DNA of 64,000 nt from Meloidogyne chitwoodi. Lineage: Eukaryota > Nematoda > Chromadorea > Rhabditida > Meloidogynidae. Within the stretch, counting starts at the first letter, position 1. Every line of letters begins with the position of its first letter. Below, in pieces: positions 23,850-34,830 of this stretch. The DNA lies in contig JACZZP010000011.1 of assembly GCA_015183035.1 (NCBI GenBank), positions 1,426,001 to 1,490,000 of the forward strand, read 5' to 3'. Below the pieces are notes generated by a model that did no database searches, had not been told where the DNA came from, and was given only the letters and a program-made list of their open reading frames with translations. A program made the translations under genes and the position numbers.

Positions 23850-26158
23850 TTATTTCTTACTAGATATTTTATTAGTTAATTGTGAAGAAATTTTAAAATT
23901 ATTAGATTGTAACCATTCCAAAGGAATCCATTGTGGTTCTGATTTTAATGTTTCTAATGCATCCAAAAGTCTTTAAAAAATAAATTAAAATAAATTAATT
24001 AATTAATTTAATTTTTTTATTCGTAAAAAACTCCTATTTTTTAATAAAATATTTTCAATTTTTAAAAAATAATAAAAACCTTTTTAAAGTTAAATCTCTA
24101 TTTCTATTAATTAATATTAAATCTGCTTGTTTTACCCAATTTGAATTATTTAAAAATTTTGCACTTTCTTCACAAATATTTTTTAAATTATTTAAATTTA
24201 ATTTTTGTTCTTCATTAATATTATTTAATTGAATAAGTTCATCTAATTCTGGAGCAGCAATAACAACAATAAATGGCATAAATCTTTTTTTTTTTTAATA
24301 AAATTATTAAAATAAAATTTAAAAAATAACTCAGAATTATATAAATTTGATATTGCTTTAGGTGAACAATCCAAAACACAAACACGTCCAGAACGAATAA
24401 TTTGACGTACAGATTCTGCTGTAGTACCATAAAGTTGATCTTATTAAATTATAAAATAATATTTTTTAAATAATTTAATATTACCATTATATTCTCCCCA
24501 TTCAATCATTTGATGATTACGAATTAATTGAAGAATATCTTCCTTTCGTTCAAAAAAGTATTCTCGTCCATATTGTTCTCCTTGTTTTGGTGCTCTTGAA
24601 GTAACTTTAAAAAAATATTTTTATTTTATTCTTTTAAATCCCAAATATACCACCCTCTAATATAACTCATATTGAAAATATTTAAAAAATACCTGGAACA
24701 ATACTAGCAAATTGATATTGTCTAGACTCTAAAAGCATTCTTTTTAAAGTTCTCTTTCCAACACCATTAGCTCCAATTAATAAAATAACTTTTCTTCCAT
24801 AAGGGGATAACATAGCTACAGGGCAAGTTTTAATATTATTTGGAATAAAACCAGAAGTAGATAAATCATTTACTTTTCTTGCCTATTTTTTATTATTATT
24901 TAAATTTAATTAATTAATTAAATTACTTGAAAATAATTTTCATTTTTTGAAAGAATTTGAAGAATATCTCCACGTTGTAATGAAAATGATAAATATGGTA
25001 ATAATTTATTTTCATTATTATTTATATTATTAGCTTTATAATCATCAAGAATTTTACAAAATTCCTTAAAAATATTATTTTTTTATTTAAATTATTAAAT
25101 TAAACCATAGGTGCAGAATATAAATCTGATAAAACTAATTTTAATTGAACAGCTCCTTTAGGTTGATAAAGTTGTTTTTTATTAATAAATGGTTGTCCAT
25201 CCAACTTTTTTAAAAAAAAATATAAATTATTTTATTTTATTTTAATTTACCTCAATAATTGTATCCCCTGCTTTAATTAATTTTGATAATTCTGGAGTTA
25301 CTTTTACAGCTACAAACTGACCTGAATAATATTTTTTAAATAATTTTAGATTTTTATTATTTATTTATTTTTAAATAAAAAGGTTTTAAATATGTATATA
25401 TATACTTTTGGTAAATAAAAAATAATTAAAATATTTAAAAAAATATTAATTAATAAAAGTAAAATATTCCTATGATAATTGAGAAAAATATTTTTTATTT
25501 TGGATTATTTTAATTAATCAAAAAATATATTTTTTTAATTTTTAAAAAATAATATATAATTTAAATTTTACCACAAATTTGTTCCAATTCTAATCCTTCT
25601 AATAAATTTGGTTTTACTTCAACAATTCTAGATTCATAAGCACTGGCTAATAAATATTTTTTATTTTTAATTAATTGTTCAATTTCAGGTTTATTTAATT
25701 GTGAAAGGTCATTACAAGGAAATGAACGTTCTATTATTGTTATTAATTTTCGTTGACCAGAAAAAGGATCAAAACTGAGATATTCACGTTTAGAAGAAAT
25801 ATTAGTAGTATTATTAATTGTAGTAGAAGAGGAGAAACTGTCAGTTATTTTATTAATTCCATTTTTCTAAAAATAATTTTAAAAAAATTTTTAATTCATT
25901 TTTAATCTTTTAAAATTATTTGTTTTTGTAATATTATTATTTAAAATAATTTTTATTAATTTTAAAAATTCGTTTTTTACAAACCAATTCTGTAGGACTT
26001 ATAGGCGGAGATAATAATTCTTTTACTTCATTTTCATTATTATTATTTTTTTGTTTTTCTAATTTCTCTATTCTTTGAAGTAAAGAATTTAAACAATCAG
26101 AAAGATGACTATCCTTATTTCCTCTCATTTCACCTATAAATTCTTCATCATCGGCCAT
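23850..26158 (-). CDS. MAGUK scaffold protein, p55/PALS1-like (PDZ-SH3-GK)
   Basis: The gene starts at ATG 26158 (MADDEEFIGEMRGNKDSHLS) and stops at TAA 23850 (...NKISSKK). Near the N-terminus LSDCLNSLLQRIEKLEKQ could be an L27-like or coiled helix. A reduced PDZ domain follows (GLEL loop, KAGDTIIEVDGQPF), then an SH3-type domain (LSFSLQRGDILQILSKNENY), then a full guanylate-kinase domain with the P-loop-like VILLIGANGVGKRTLKRM, TSRAPKQGEQYGREYFF, and MIEWGEYNDQLYGTT. MAGUKs of this group organise junction and polarity complexes at the membrane, and the GK domain binds phosphoproteins rather than making GDP. It has many short introns, all in frame where checked. The PDZ seems shorter than in human MPP5. 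A transposon relic phrase is present in an intron near 24650. Confidence 0.85.
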
Positions 26159-26642
26159 TTAAAAATATTTATTTTTTTGAAGATTTTTTAATTTTTTAGT
26201 AAATAAAAAAATATATGTATTTTTATAATAAAATTGTTTATATTTATGTATTATTTATTCTTCTTTTTTTTTGTCCTTTTTTGTTGTTAGTGAGATGCTG
26301 TCAGTCGATAATAATAAAGACTCGTGCAACGAAGTATTTTAGTATATCCAAGGTTATAGTTAAATTTTATAAAGAATTGAAGATTTTTTTAAATTATTTT
26401 TTGAAAAAGTTTAATATTTTCTTAAAATAATTTTTTATTGTTTTTTCCCCTTTAAACACTCAAAAATATTTTGATAATTTTTTTCTCCTAGGCAACCAAA
26501 TAATTATTTTATTACAGTTCCCAAATAAAAATATTATTTAAATATATAAAATATAAAGGTTTTAATTTTATTTTATTGGCCCTATGACAAAAAATAAAAT
26601 CTAAAGACTTTTTAGAATTTTAATATAATAATTTTTTAAAAA

Positions 26643-26960
26643 ATAAAAATTATATTTCAAAAATAACTTGTATTTAAATACAAAAAATCAAAATATTTCT
26701 GGATAAAAAGCTTTAATTTTTTTAAAAAAAGTGAAATATTTTCGTCAAAAGAAGAAAGTTATAAAAAGAGAAACGTGGGAATTGTTTGGGTGAATAATGG
26801 AAAGGCGGACATCATCAATGTTGAAGACATCCCTCAAATTACTAGTCTTTCTTAAATAAGGAATTTTTTATGAAAATTTATATTTAAAAAAGTAAAAAAG
26901 GAAATAAGTAATATTCAACGAATTATAAAATTTTTTGAAAAAAATCATTTTTTAAAATAA
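26643..26960. repeat. Dispersed repeat, copy A (partner at 34510-34830)
   Basis: About 320 bp align in the same orientation with 34510-34830, with small gaps. Shared stretches include AGCTTTAATTTTT, CGTCAAAAGAAGAAAGTT, AACGTGGGAATTGTTTGGG, AATATTCAACGAATTATAAA and ATAAATTAAGGATTT. The partner ends in the last codons and 3' flank of NRBP, so copy A may be a duplicate of that gene's 3' flank. Confidence 0.75.
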
Positions 26961-27230
26961 ATTAAGGATTTGAGGACAAATCCAAAAAAGGAACTTTAAA
27001 TAAAATTTTAATTCTCTCAAGTAAAATAAAATAATTAATTGATAAATTATTTTTATGAATTTATTATATTCTAAAATAAATTCAACACATTTAACTATGA
27101 GCAAATATTTTGTTTTGCAAATAAAATGTGACGGGTAAAATCGAAATTGTCGCCTTTTCTCATTTTATGAAGCTTAAAGGACGTATGAAAAGAGATATGT
27201 ATATATATAAAAAATCCGGAAAAAAACACA

Positions 27231-27407
27231 ATTGCGGCCGGTCATTTGAGACCCGATATTTGTTACAAAATTGAAAAAAACAATCATTAACTAGTGTGTA
27301 AAATCAATGTTCCGGACCCAAGTTCGGATGATACATATTTCTAAGCTTGAGCAGGTCTTCTCAATTTTTTAACTCAAATATCAAGCCACAAATGATCCGT
27401 CGCAAGT
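27231..27407. mobile_element. Small inverted-repeat element (MITE-like)
   Basis: The left part begins TTGCGGCCGGTCATTTGAG and continues GATATTTGTTACAAAATTGA. The right part read inwards is CTTGCGACGGATCATTTGTG, then GATATTTGAGTTAAAAAATT. The two arms, about 45 bp, pair with roughly 70-75 % identity. No clear target duplication was found. Confidence 0.6.
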
Positions 27408-27536
27408 GCATTATTTTCTAGTTTCTCTCATAATTACATACCCTAGTTTTTTAGCCCTTTTTATAATAAAAACAAAAAATTTTTATTTTATAAAATAATT
27501 AAAAATCGCTCTCAAATGTCAATCTATACCATGTCA

Positions 27537-27750
27537 ACCCTGGGTATCAATTTTAGCCAATTTGTCAAATTGCCAATTCGGTCAAGTGATAAAACACTCC
27601 CAATCGATCCATGTTTGTACCAATACCAACCGGCTGAGCCTTAAAATGGATAGATAATAAAACACGTTCATGTTTGTGCGGGTCAACTAATTTTTAAAAG
27701 AATTGACCGAATTGGCAATTTGACCAATTGGTTAAGTTGCTACTCAGGGT
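27537..27750. mobile_element. Small inverted-repeat element (MITE-like)
   Basis: The arms are ACCCTGGGTATCAATTTTAG and, from the other end, ACCCTGAGTAGCAACTTAAC, both followed by GTCAAATTGCCAATTCGGTCAA with small differences. The loop contains AAACACTCCCAATCGATCC, a phrase shared with the elements at 3028-3655 and 20307-20828. It has no coding content. Confidence 0.7.
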
Positions 27751-27893
27751 GGATTTTTAGTAAACAATTTAAATTAACAAAGTTAGTTTATACCTAACAA
27801 TAAACGAATATTTATAACATAAGTATGTCAAAATAAAAAAGGTAAGACATTTTAATTTATTTTTTCACCTTATTTTAAAAAAGAATAGTATAT

Positions 27894-30705
27894 TTATTTA
27901 AGTTCATTCTCTGGGAAGAGAATTAAAGAATCAAAAACACACCCATCATCACTAACTCCGCCTTGGTTAACATGATGAGCCTAAAAATTAATAACAATAA
28001 AATAACAATAAAATAAACTACCTTACTACGAACTAAATAACCTTCAACTCTATTCCAAAGAATTTCTCCATTTTTTTCATTACCTATAAATGAGCCATAC
28101 ATTCCTACTTCACTTACAATATTTTCAAGTGTAGGATTTTTAAAAGGACGTTTAATGTAATTCTTAAATTAATTAATTAATTAAAAATAAATTATCTTTT
28201 ACTTTAATCACAAAAGGCGAGATTTTTTGTTGTAAAATATATGCTCCACGTTCTTTAACAGTCATTTTACTTAACTTATCAACCATTTGTTCATCAAAAT
28301 AATTTCCTTTGCCAGCAGGTTTCATTACATATTTTTGAGGGTACTTAAATAATTTTTTAAATACTAAAAATATAATATATTTACTTGAATAACATCTTGA
28401 ATAATTGCCCTAATATTATCATCATCCTCTTCTAACCCCCAAAGTCCAGTAAATGTAGAACGCAAAAAAGAAATATTTTCTTTTTGATCAGGTAAAAAGC
28501 GTTCAATAATTCCTGGTTTAGCCAAAATTTGTTGAATTTTGTTTGTTCCACTTTAAAATAAAAAATATATTTCTGAAAATATTTAAGATTAAAATTTATT
28601 TTTACCTCAAAGCAAGACGAATATTGGGAGAAAGAATAGTTTTTGAGCGTTCCATATCAAAACGTATTTTCCATTCCTTATCCTGTATAAATTATAAAAA
28701 ATTTAATATTGAACAAATAAAATCTTTTCCCTTTCTCAAAAAACAAACTTTTTTCTTTTATTTTTCAACATTGGTAAACAATTGTTTATAACTAGAAACC
28801 GGCGGCAAAATCACATTTCCGGGATCCCGGCCCGGGATTTTTTCAATCGTGACCGGGAGGGATTTTGGGATAATCCGGAAAATTCCGACCGGGATCCCTC
28901 TCGTGTCGGTCTCTATTATAAACCCAATATATTTTAAAGAATTTTCTTTTTTTAATTATAATAAAATCATACGCTAGGATAATGTTCAGGCAAATATCCA
29001 TAAGCCATATGAATCAAAGCTACACGTTTTCCATCAGCATACATTGTATAATCATTTTCATTAAGGCAAAGTCTTAATTTTAGTTTTTAAATTTTTATTA
29101 AAAAAGTAACCTTTGTGTTGTTTCTTTAATTGACATTCTAATAACATTAATATGAAAACCTTCTTTATGTGCTAATTTTTCAAGTTCAAACTGAAATAAA
29201 AATAAGTTAAATTTTTTTAAATTTAAACCTGAATAAATTGTAGCTGTTCATAATGACAAACTGGGAATAAATCAGGCTGATTCAAAAACACAACAACAGC
29301 CTTTAAATTTTTTTTATTTTATTTAGAATATTATCACTATACATTATTATCTCCAAATAATTTCCATGCATGTAACATTACTTCAGCCATTCCTTTTCTT
29401 GGACGATTTTTCGGCATTTTACCATTAACATTAAAAGCTCCATAACGTAAATCCTCAACTTTTTTCATCATTTTTTTGTGAAGTTTGGTCATTAAAGTAG
29501 CACAACCTGGACCTCCAACATGGCCAATATTTACTTTAACCTTTATTTAAATATTAATACCTCAGTTATATTATTTTAAATTAATTTGAAATTATTATTT
29601 TAAAATTGTAATAATGGAATTAATCCCTCTTTGATCTATCATAATTTTATTTTTATTAATTTTAAAAAATTGCATACATTTTTCATCTCCATTTTGCGTT
29701 CTCGTTCATCCCAATGTGACATATAATCAGCCCTTTGAAGTTGAACACAAATTGGTTGCCTAATTCCATCAGCTTTAACCATTTCCATTAATTCTATTTG
29801 TTTAGCTATCCACTAAAGATATTAAAAATTAATTTATTATTTTATTAAAACCTTATCAGAGAAAACTACATCTCTATATGCATCAATAATAAAATCATGA
29901 TCCAAAGAAACACGAAAATAAAGTTCATTAAGTGTTTGTTGAGCTACTTTAGCTTTTTTAAATAATTCATCATGGAAAGGAGATGGCAATAAAGCAATTG
30001 GGGGCGTTACCTTTAATGAAATAAAAATAATTTCTTAAAAATATTACAGCTATGTCATTGCAATCCTTTAGCCCATTCCATAAGGCAACATTACCTTAAT
30101 TTTTTTTCATTATTTTTTCCCCATAAATAACTAACCAATAGTATGACAGTAGTCATTAGCATACCTAAAAAAATTTATTAAAAATAAATCTTGTTCAAAA
30201 TTTTCTCATTTTAAAAAACAAATGTTCAAACTAGATATTTTAAATGTCTAATTAGGAGTAAATTGAGAGGGAAGGTTTCCCAAAGATACCTTAAAAACTA
30301 GGCTTCACATCATTATTTATTTTATTAAGGATTAATTCATTTTATTAAATTTTAATAAATAAACCAGCTCAATTCTGCCAGTTTATGTTGATCATCTATT
30401 GCTTCCAAAACATAATTTTTTGACGTAGTTCCATCAACTAATCGATTACTTAAATCATCGATAACTGAATTTACATGGCGAATAATTTTTAATACATCAT
30501 CTTCATTAATTCTAGTCAAAGTTTTTAGCTGTTGTAACAAATCATTTTTCATCTAAAATTAAGATAAAATGAAAGCATAATAAAATTCTAATTAAAAAAC
30601 TGCCTGTGTTGTAGATGAATTATGTTTAGATTGTAGATGATTACTTATATTTTTATTTGAATAATCTTTTTTACAATAAAAACAAGTAGTTTTTTCCGAA
30701 GACAT
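27894..30705 (-). CDS. Glutathione-synthetase-like protein with altered active site and possible N-terminal zinc finger
   Basis: A multi-exon minus-strand gene. The body matches eukaryotic glutathione synthetase along its length: IDDQHKLAELSW, TPPIALLPSPFHDELF, GIRQPICVQLQRADYMSHWD, WKLFGDNNAVVVFLNQ, MAYGYLPEHY, LALSGTNKIQQILAKPGIIE, GAYILQQKISPF and GYLVRSKAHH. Catalytic places differ from the human enzyme. The Glu of the IEIN metal motif is Lys (VKVN). The KPQREGGGNN loop is shortened to KPAGKGN. The RDGYMP motif is AYGYLP. The DGGVAAG loop is QGGVSDD. Exon 1 (ATG 30705) encodes a CFYC...H...H zinc-finger-like motif and would join in phase through a rare GC donor to an exon that itself begins with ATG (30552), so the start is uncertain. 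No signal peptide is seen in this model. Cyst nematodes have GS-like effector families with changed active sites; this could be a related divergent paralogue. Confidence 0.8.
28790..28916. repeat. GGGATC-rich repeat element, member 2 (intronic)
   Basis: It begins CTAGAAACCGGCGG and its other end, inverted, begins ATAGAGACCGACACGAG. Inside are GGGATCCCGG and GGGATTTT phrases as in the members at 7925 and 31127. The flanks TTTATAAC and TTATAAAC may be a decayed 8-bp target duplication. It lies in an intron of the GS-like gene. Confidence 0.65.
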
Positions 30706-30894
30706 CTTAAAAATATTAAGGTTAAAAATTAGGATTTATATAGTATAGTTTTAGGAAGAATAGTAAAAACACACATTTAAGAGGATGTGGTTTGAGTTTA
30801 TTTATTTTATCGTGACCTTAAGTGTTGCGAATAATTATTTTACAGACCCAAAAATAGCAAAGACTATTAAAACTTAAAAATAATAAAATATTAT

Positions 30895-31016
30895 TAAAAA
30901 TTAGAGTTACACGAGACCGAGTCTCGCCCATTTTCCAATCTCGGTCTTGGTTTTACCCGGTCTCGGTACCGAGACCGAGTCTCGACGCTCAGTCTTACCG
31001 AGACCAAGTAGGTATA
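30895..31016. repeat. GAGACCGAGTCTCG palindromic repeat
   Basis: A GC-rich patch with several copies of GAGACCGAGTCTCG and its complement, forming overlapping hairpins. It lies upstream of the GS-like gene and may be an end of the GGGATC-rich family. Confidence 0.6.
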
Positions 31017-31126
31017 CACACCTAAAGAATGACTTTTTTTATTATTATTGAAGAAAAATTTTTAAATTTTCAAATTTTCACTATTTGGCATAACGTTTTT
31101 CATCAACTCTTTTTCTCTATATCTGG

Positions 31127-31624
31127 AGATCGGAACGGGCGGAAACGGACTGTTCAGTGTTGCCATTTCAGTGTTGCCAGTTCAGTGTTAGCCAGTTAGT
31201 GTTGGGCCAGTTAATACCAGTACAAACGTTCCGACATCTACGAACCGGAATTTTAGTAAAAAAAAGTAAGAAAAAATAATAAGAACAAATAATGTTAGTT
31301 TCTGATAAAATCAAAGTTCCGGGCCCGATCCGGGTCCGATTTCTTATGAGATTTTCAGCCTCAACGTGACACTGAACTGGCTAACACTGAACTGGGTCAA
31401 CACTGAACTGGCAACACTGAAATGACCCCAACCGGGAACAGGCTCGGGTCCCGATCCCCGTTTCCCAGTCCTTTTTCCCGGATCCCGGTTTCTCGGCCGG
31501 GACCGCTTATTTTTGGATCTTGAAAATATACGGGAATTCCCGATTTTCCCGGTCCGGCCGGTCGTTCCATTCTAAAATTTCACGTTTCCCGGTCCCGAGT
31601 TTTTCAAAATTCCGATCTCTATTT
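31127..31624. mobile_element. GGGATC-rich inverted-repeat element, member 3, with CAGTGTTGCCA arrays
   Basis: Outer ends: left GGAGATCGGAACGGG, right inverted AGAGATCGGAATTTTG. Just inside lies an array of CAGTGTTGCCAGTT phrases at 31160-31215, and about 150 bp further on its inverted counterpart with CAACACTGAACTGG (31365-31425). The right part has CCCGGTCCC and GGGATCCCGG phrases like members 1 and 2. No coding content; the short open frames here are repeat artefacts. Confidence 0.65.
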
Positions 31625-31980
31625 ATATCCATACACAGGAGCAGATCAGTTGAGTCAGCACGATTGAGTCAGGTACAGTTGATTCACCGTATAAAATATT
31701 TCACCAAAGTTTTTTCCTAATGGTTTTAGGCAGTAAAATAATAAAACTCTGAGAATAATCCTTAAAACGGGTGTTTTAAGCAATGTCCGGGCTTGATGAT
31801 TGATAAGAATTATATCAGGATGTACACAAATAAAAAATAAATGTCTAGAATATCCTAATATCCGGTTATTAGAAAACGAGAAATGGTTCATTGCCCAAAT
31901 CACACGGTCCTGCCCTATTTTACATACCTATTTTAATTATTGAAAAATCTACCAAAAAATTTTCTAATACATATTCTTTA

Positions 31981-32199
31981 CTATTTTTTAATAAAACTAA
32001 CTTTAACTTTTCTAAAAATTTCCTCAGCAAATTTATAGATAATAGAAGAACAAGTCATCATTTTTATAGCATAATTACTCCATTCTTTTACTTCTAATAT
32101 TTTTATTTTATTTTCAAATATATAACTAGCATTAGTTGCTTTAATTATGTCAATAAGCAATTCAGCTGGTAATAATTTAAAATTTGCTTTTGTAATCAT
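31981..32199 (-). CDS. Short F-box-like protein or gene fragment
   Basis: A 72-codon frame from ATG 32199 begins MITKANFKLLPAELLIDIIK, which resembles the start of an F-box (LPxELxxxI). It continues with KILEVKEWSNYAIKMMTCSS, ending VSFIKK. F-box proteins recruit targets to SCF ubiquitin ligases, and nematode genomes hold many short divergent copies. No substrate-binding domain follows in the same frame, and no good donor leads to one, so it may be a truncated copy. It stands alone between repeat-rich stretches. Confidence 0.45.
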   Translation of the reverse strand: MITKANFKLLPAELLIDIIKATNASYIFENKIKILEVKEWSNYAIKMMTCSSIIYKFAEEIFRKVKVSFIKK

Positions 32200-33254
32200 T
32201 CTTAAAATAATTAAAAAATTAAAATTGTTGTTTTTTTATTCTCCAAAATTCCAGAAAATATTAAAATATTTTTCCTTATTTTGTGTTTTTAGGTAGGTCG
32301 ATGAAAATTTTTGTATAAATACATATTTTGATTTAGGTAATTTTAGGATTCTTTATTTTATTTTTATTATAATTATTAGTTTTATCAACATTGAGATAAT
32401 TATAATTAATTAAAAATGAAGAAAATTTTCTAAGGATAAAAATTTTTAAATTTATTTTTTCAAGTTCTGATTTTGGAACATTTGATTATGTTTAACAAAT
32501 TTTCACAATTGTAACGATTATATTCGAGATTTACACTTTTAATTTATATATTCTATATTTAAGTAGGGAAACTATTTATAAGTTTATTTTATAAAAAGAT
32601 CGTTCAAAATATGACTATATTTATATGAGTAGGAAAAGGGAGGGAATAAATAAGTTAAGTTAGGAAAGTTTGATAAAGGAAATGATTTACAATGTTATAT
32701 GATAGAAATATTTTTAAGCAGTTTTTTTGAATGAGATAAAAGGAAAACATTAAGATGTATTTAAGCAATGTTTTAAATAAAGGTTAAAATGTTTAGGCAA
32801 TGTTTTGAATTTGAAAATTGATAATATTAGAAAAAGCCAAATTATATAAACATAAAATGACGCAAATAGTTGAAACAAAATTTTAATTAAACAGATATTT
32901 TTTTCTGAAATAATCAAGGGGTATAATGATAATGCTTTTAATATTATTTATTTAACATTTCATTTGTTGTAATCATTTTTAACTATAGTAAATATTTAAT
33001 TTAAAATTTGGTCATTGACCGCTTAGTTTACATAAGAATTCTCTTTACTTAGCTAGTTAATGCACATTTATACCAAAAAACATCTATAAATTAATAGGAT
33101 TTTTTGTTCAATCAAAGAAAGCTGATTTAATTTAATAATTCTCTAACTATAATTATTCTCACAATATTTTTCCATTTTTTTAAATAATTTAGTTGCTCTT
33201 TGCACGTTAAGACCCATTTCATTTATTTTCGAGCTTGCGCAATCATTTTAATGT
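32200..33254. other. AT-rich intergenic region
   Basis: No gene or structured repeat could be supported. Confidence 0.4.
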
Positions 33255-33256
33255 TA

Positions 33257-34305
33257 TTCGGTGCGGCCATAATTACTTGCGTATTTTATTCAAATTTCAA
33301 ATAGTAAAAATACAATCAAGAATAATATCAATCAACGAGATAATCACCATGGAGATTAAATGAAAAGTGCCAAAGAGGGTACGAATTTCAGATTTCATGT
33401 CATTAAGTCTATTTGCCAATTTTGGGCCAAAATGCCGTTAGCGTCATTTTTTGAATTTTTCGGCATTTTTAATTTTTTTCACTGCATTAAAAGCTTCTTT
33501 AATTTTTAAACTAATAAGAATTAGAGAGAGGGAGTGATAGCGAACTAAGCGGAAGAGAATTTAGTTACCATCCATTTGTTTCCGGTATGTGGCCACAAAA
33601 TATTTGCGCGGAGGTCAAAAATAAGCCAAAACAGTTATAATATAAGCAGCTATAAATCTGATAATTTTTAAGCTATCTCAACTAATCTTATATCATTTTG
33701 AAGCCCAGGTTCTGCTCTTTAATTTCACATAATATATGTGCTGGATTCTTTAAATTTTAAAAAGTTATGGCCAAGACAAAATCCACCTCCGATGCATTTT
33801 ATTCAATTTAAATTTTTTATTATATTTCCATTCAAATAGATTGGATGGGAGTTTTAAAATAACAATATTAAAGAAAAGTTCTTAGTAAGAATTCTACAAT
33901 GAAATTTATTTTATTTTCGGCCTCATTTAAGGACTTATGGCCACAGTTGCCAAATTTGACTAATTTATGGCTAATTTCTTTACTGAGCCAAAAAATTTTT
34001 ATTTATTTAATTTTTTAAACTGATTTTATGAAAAACACTCTCATCTAACGTTTTTATGGAGTTATTGACTAAATGGATTTTTTGGGCAAGTTAAAAAATT
34101 TTCCGCACGTGTAAAATTTTCCCTCGATGCATGTTTATTCTTAAAGCCATAACTTTCTGAAATTCATTTAAACAATGTATAAGACTTATATCAAATGAAA
34201 GAGGAGATTCAGAGCTACAAAATAGTATAAAACACAAGAAAAATTGCTGTTTTATATTTTTATTCGATGTAGAAAAAATACGCAAGTAATTATGGCCGCA
34301 CCGAA
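33257..34305. mobile_element. Non-autonomous Tc1/mariner-type element
   Basis: The ends are perfect inverted repeats beginning TTCGGTGCGGCCATAATTAC and continuing to TTGCGTATTTT, flanked by TA on both sides (33255-33256 and 34306-34307). GGCC-containing phrases (TTATGGCC, GTGGCCA) recur inside. At about 1.05 kb it could once have held a transposase, but none is recognisable. The open frame at 34091-34354 runs through the right end and is a chance frame. Confidence 0.85.
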
Positions 34306-34509
34306 TATTAAAATTTAAAAAAGGATATACATATACTTTCTCAAAATTACCCAATTTTCAAATTATTAAGTGTCCATAATACCTCTATTCAAATAAATAA
34401 TTATCCAGGATTGGATTTTATTCTTAAAAAGCCTCTAAAAACCTTCGCTAATGTAGAATAAAAACAATAAACAAACTGAAATAATGTCTCTTTTATAATT
34501 CAAAAGAAA

Positions 34510-34830
34510 AATAAAATTATAGTTAAGAAAAAATAACTCGTACTTAATACAAAAAAAGTCAAAATAATCCGGCATAAAAAGCTTTAATTTTTGAAAAAAA
34601 AGTGAAATGTATTCGTCAAAAGAAGAAAGTTTAAGAAACGTGGGAATTGTTTGGGCGAAATAATGGAAAGGCACACATATCAATGTTAAAGACATCCCCA
34701 ATTATCTTCACTAATTTTCTTACACAAGGAATTTTGTGATGAAAATTTTTATATTTAAAAAAGTAAAAAAGGGAATACTATTCAACGAATTATAAAATAT
34801 TTGTTGGAAAAAACATTTTTTTAAATAAAT
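34510..34830. repeat. Dispersed repeat, copy B
   Basis: The direct-orientation partner of 26643-26960. It abuts the NRBP stop codon at 34830 and so coincides with the NRBP 3' UTR or flank. Confidence 0.75.

Larger units (their letters stand above)
26159..27893. other. Intergenic region with repeats upstream of the MAGUK gene
   Basis: It lies between the MAGUK start (26158) and the GS-like stop (27894). No gene is visible. It contains the dispersed repeat at about 26643-26960 and two small inverted-repeat elements listed separately. The rest is AT-rich and must include the MAGUK promoter. Confidence 0.5.

Noticed and set aside
34091..34701. Two minus-strand open frames near 34 kb
   Set aside because: One crosses the right end of the Tc1/mariner-type element and the other lies in the dispersed repeat; neither has family resemblance or splice support.
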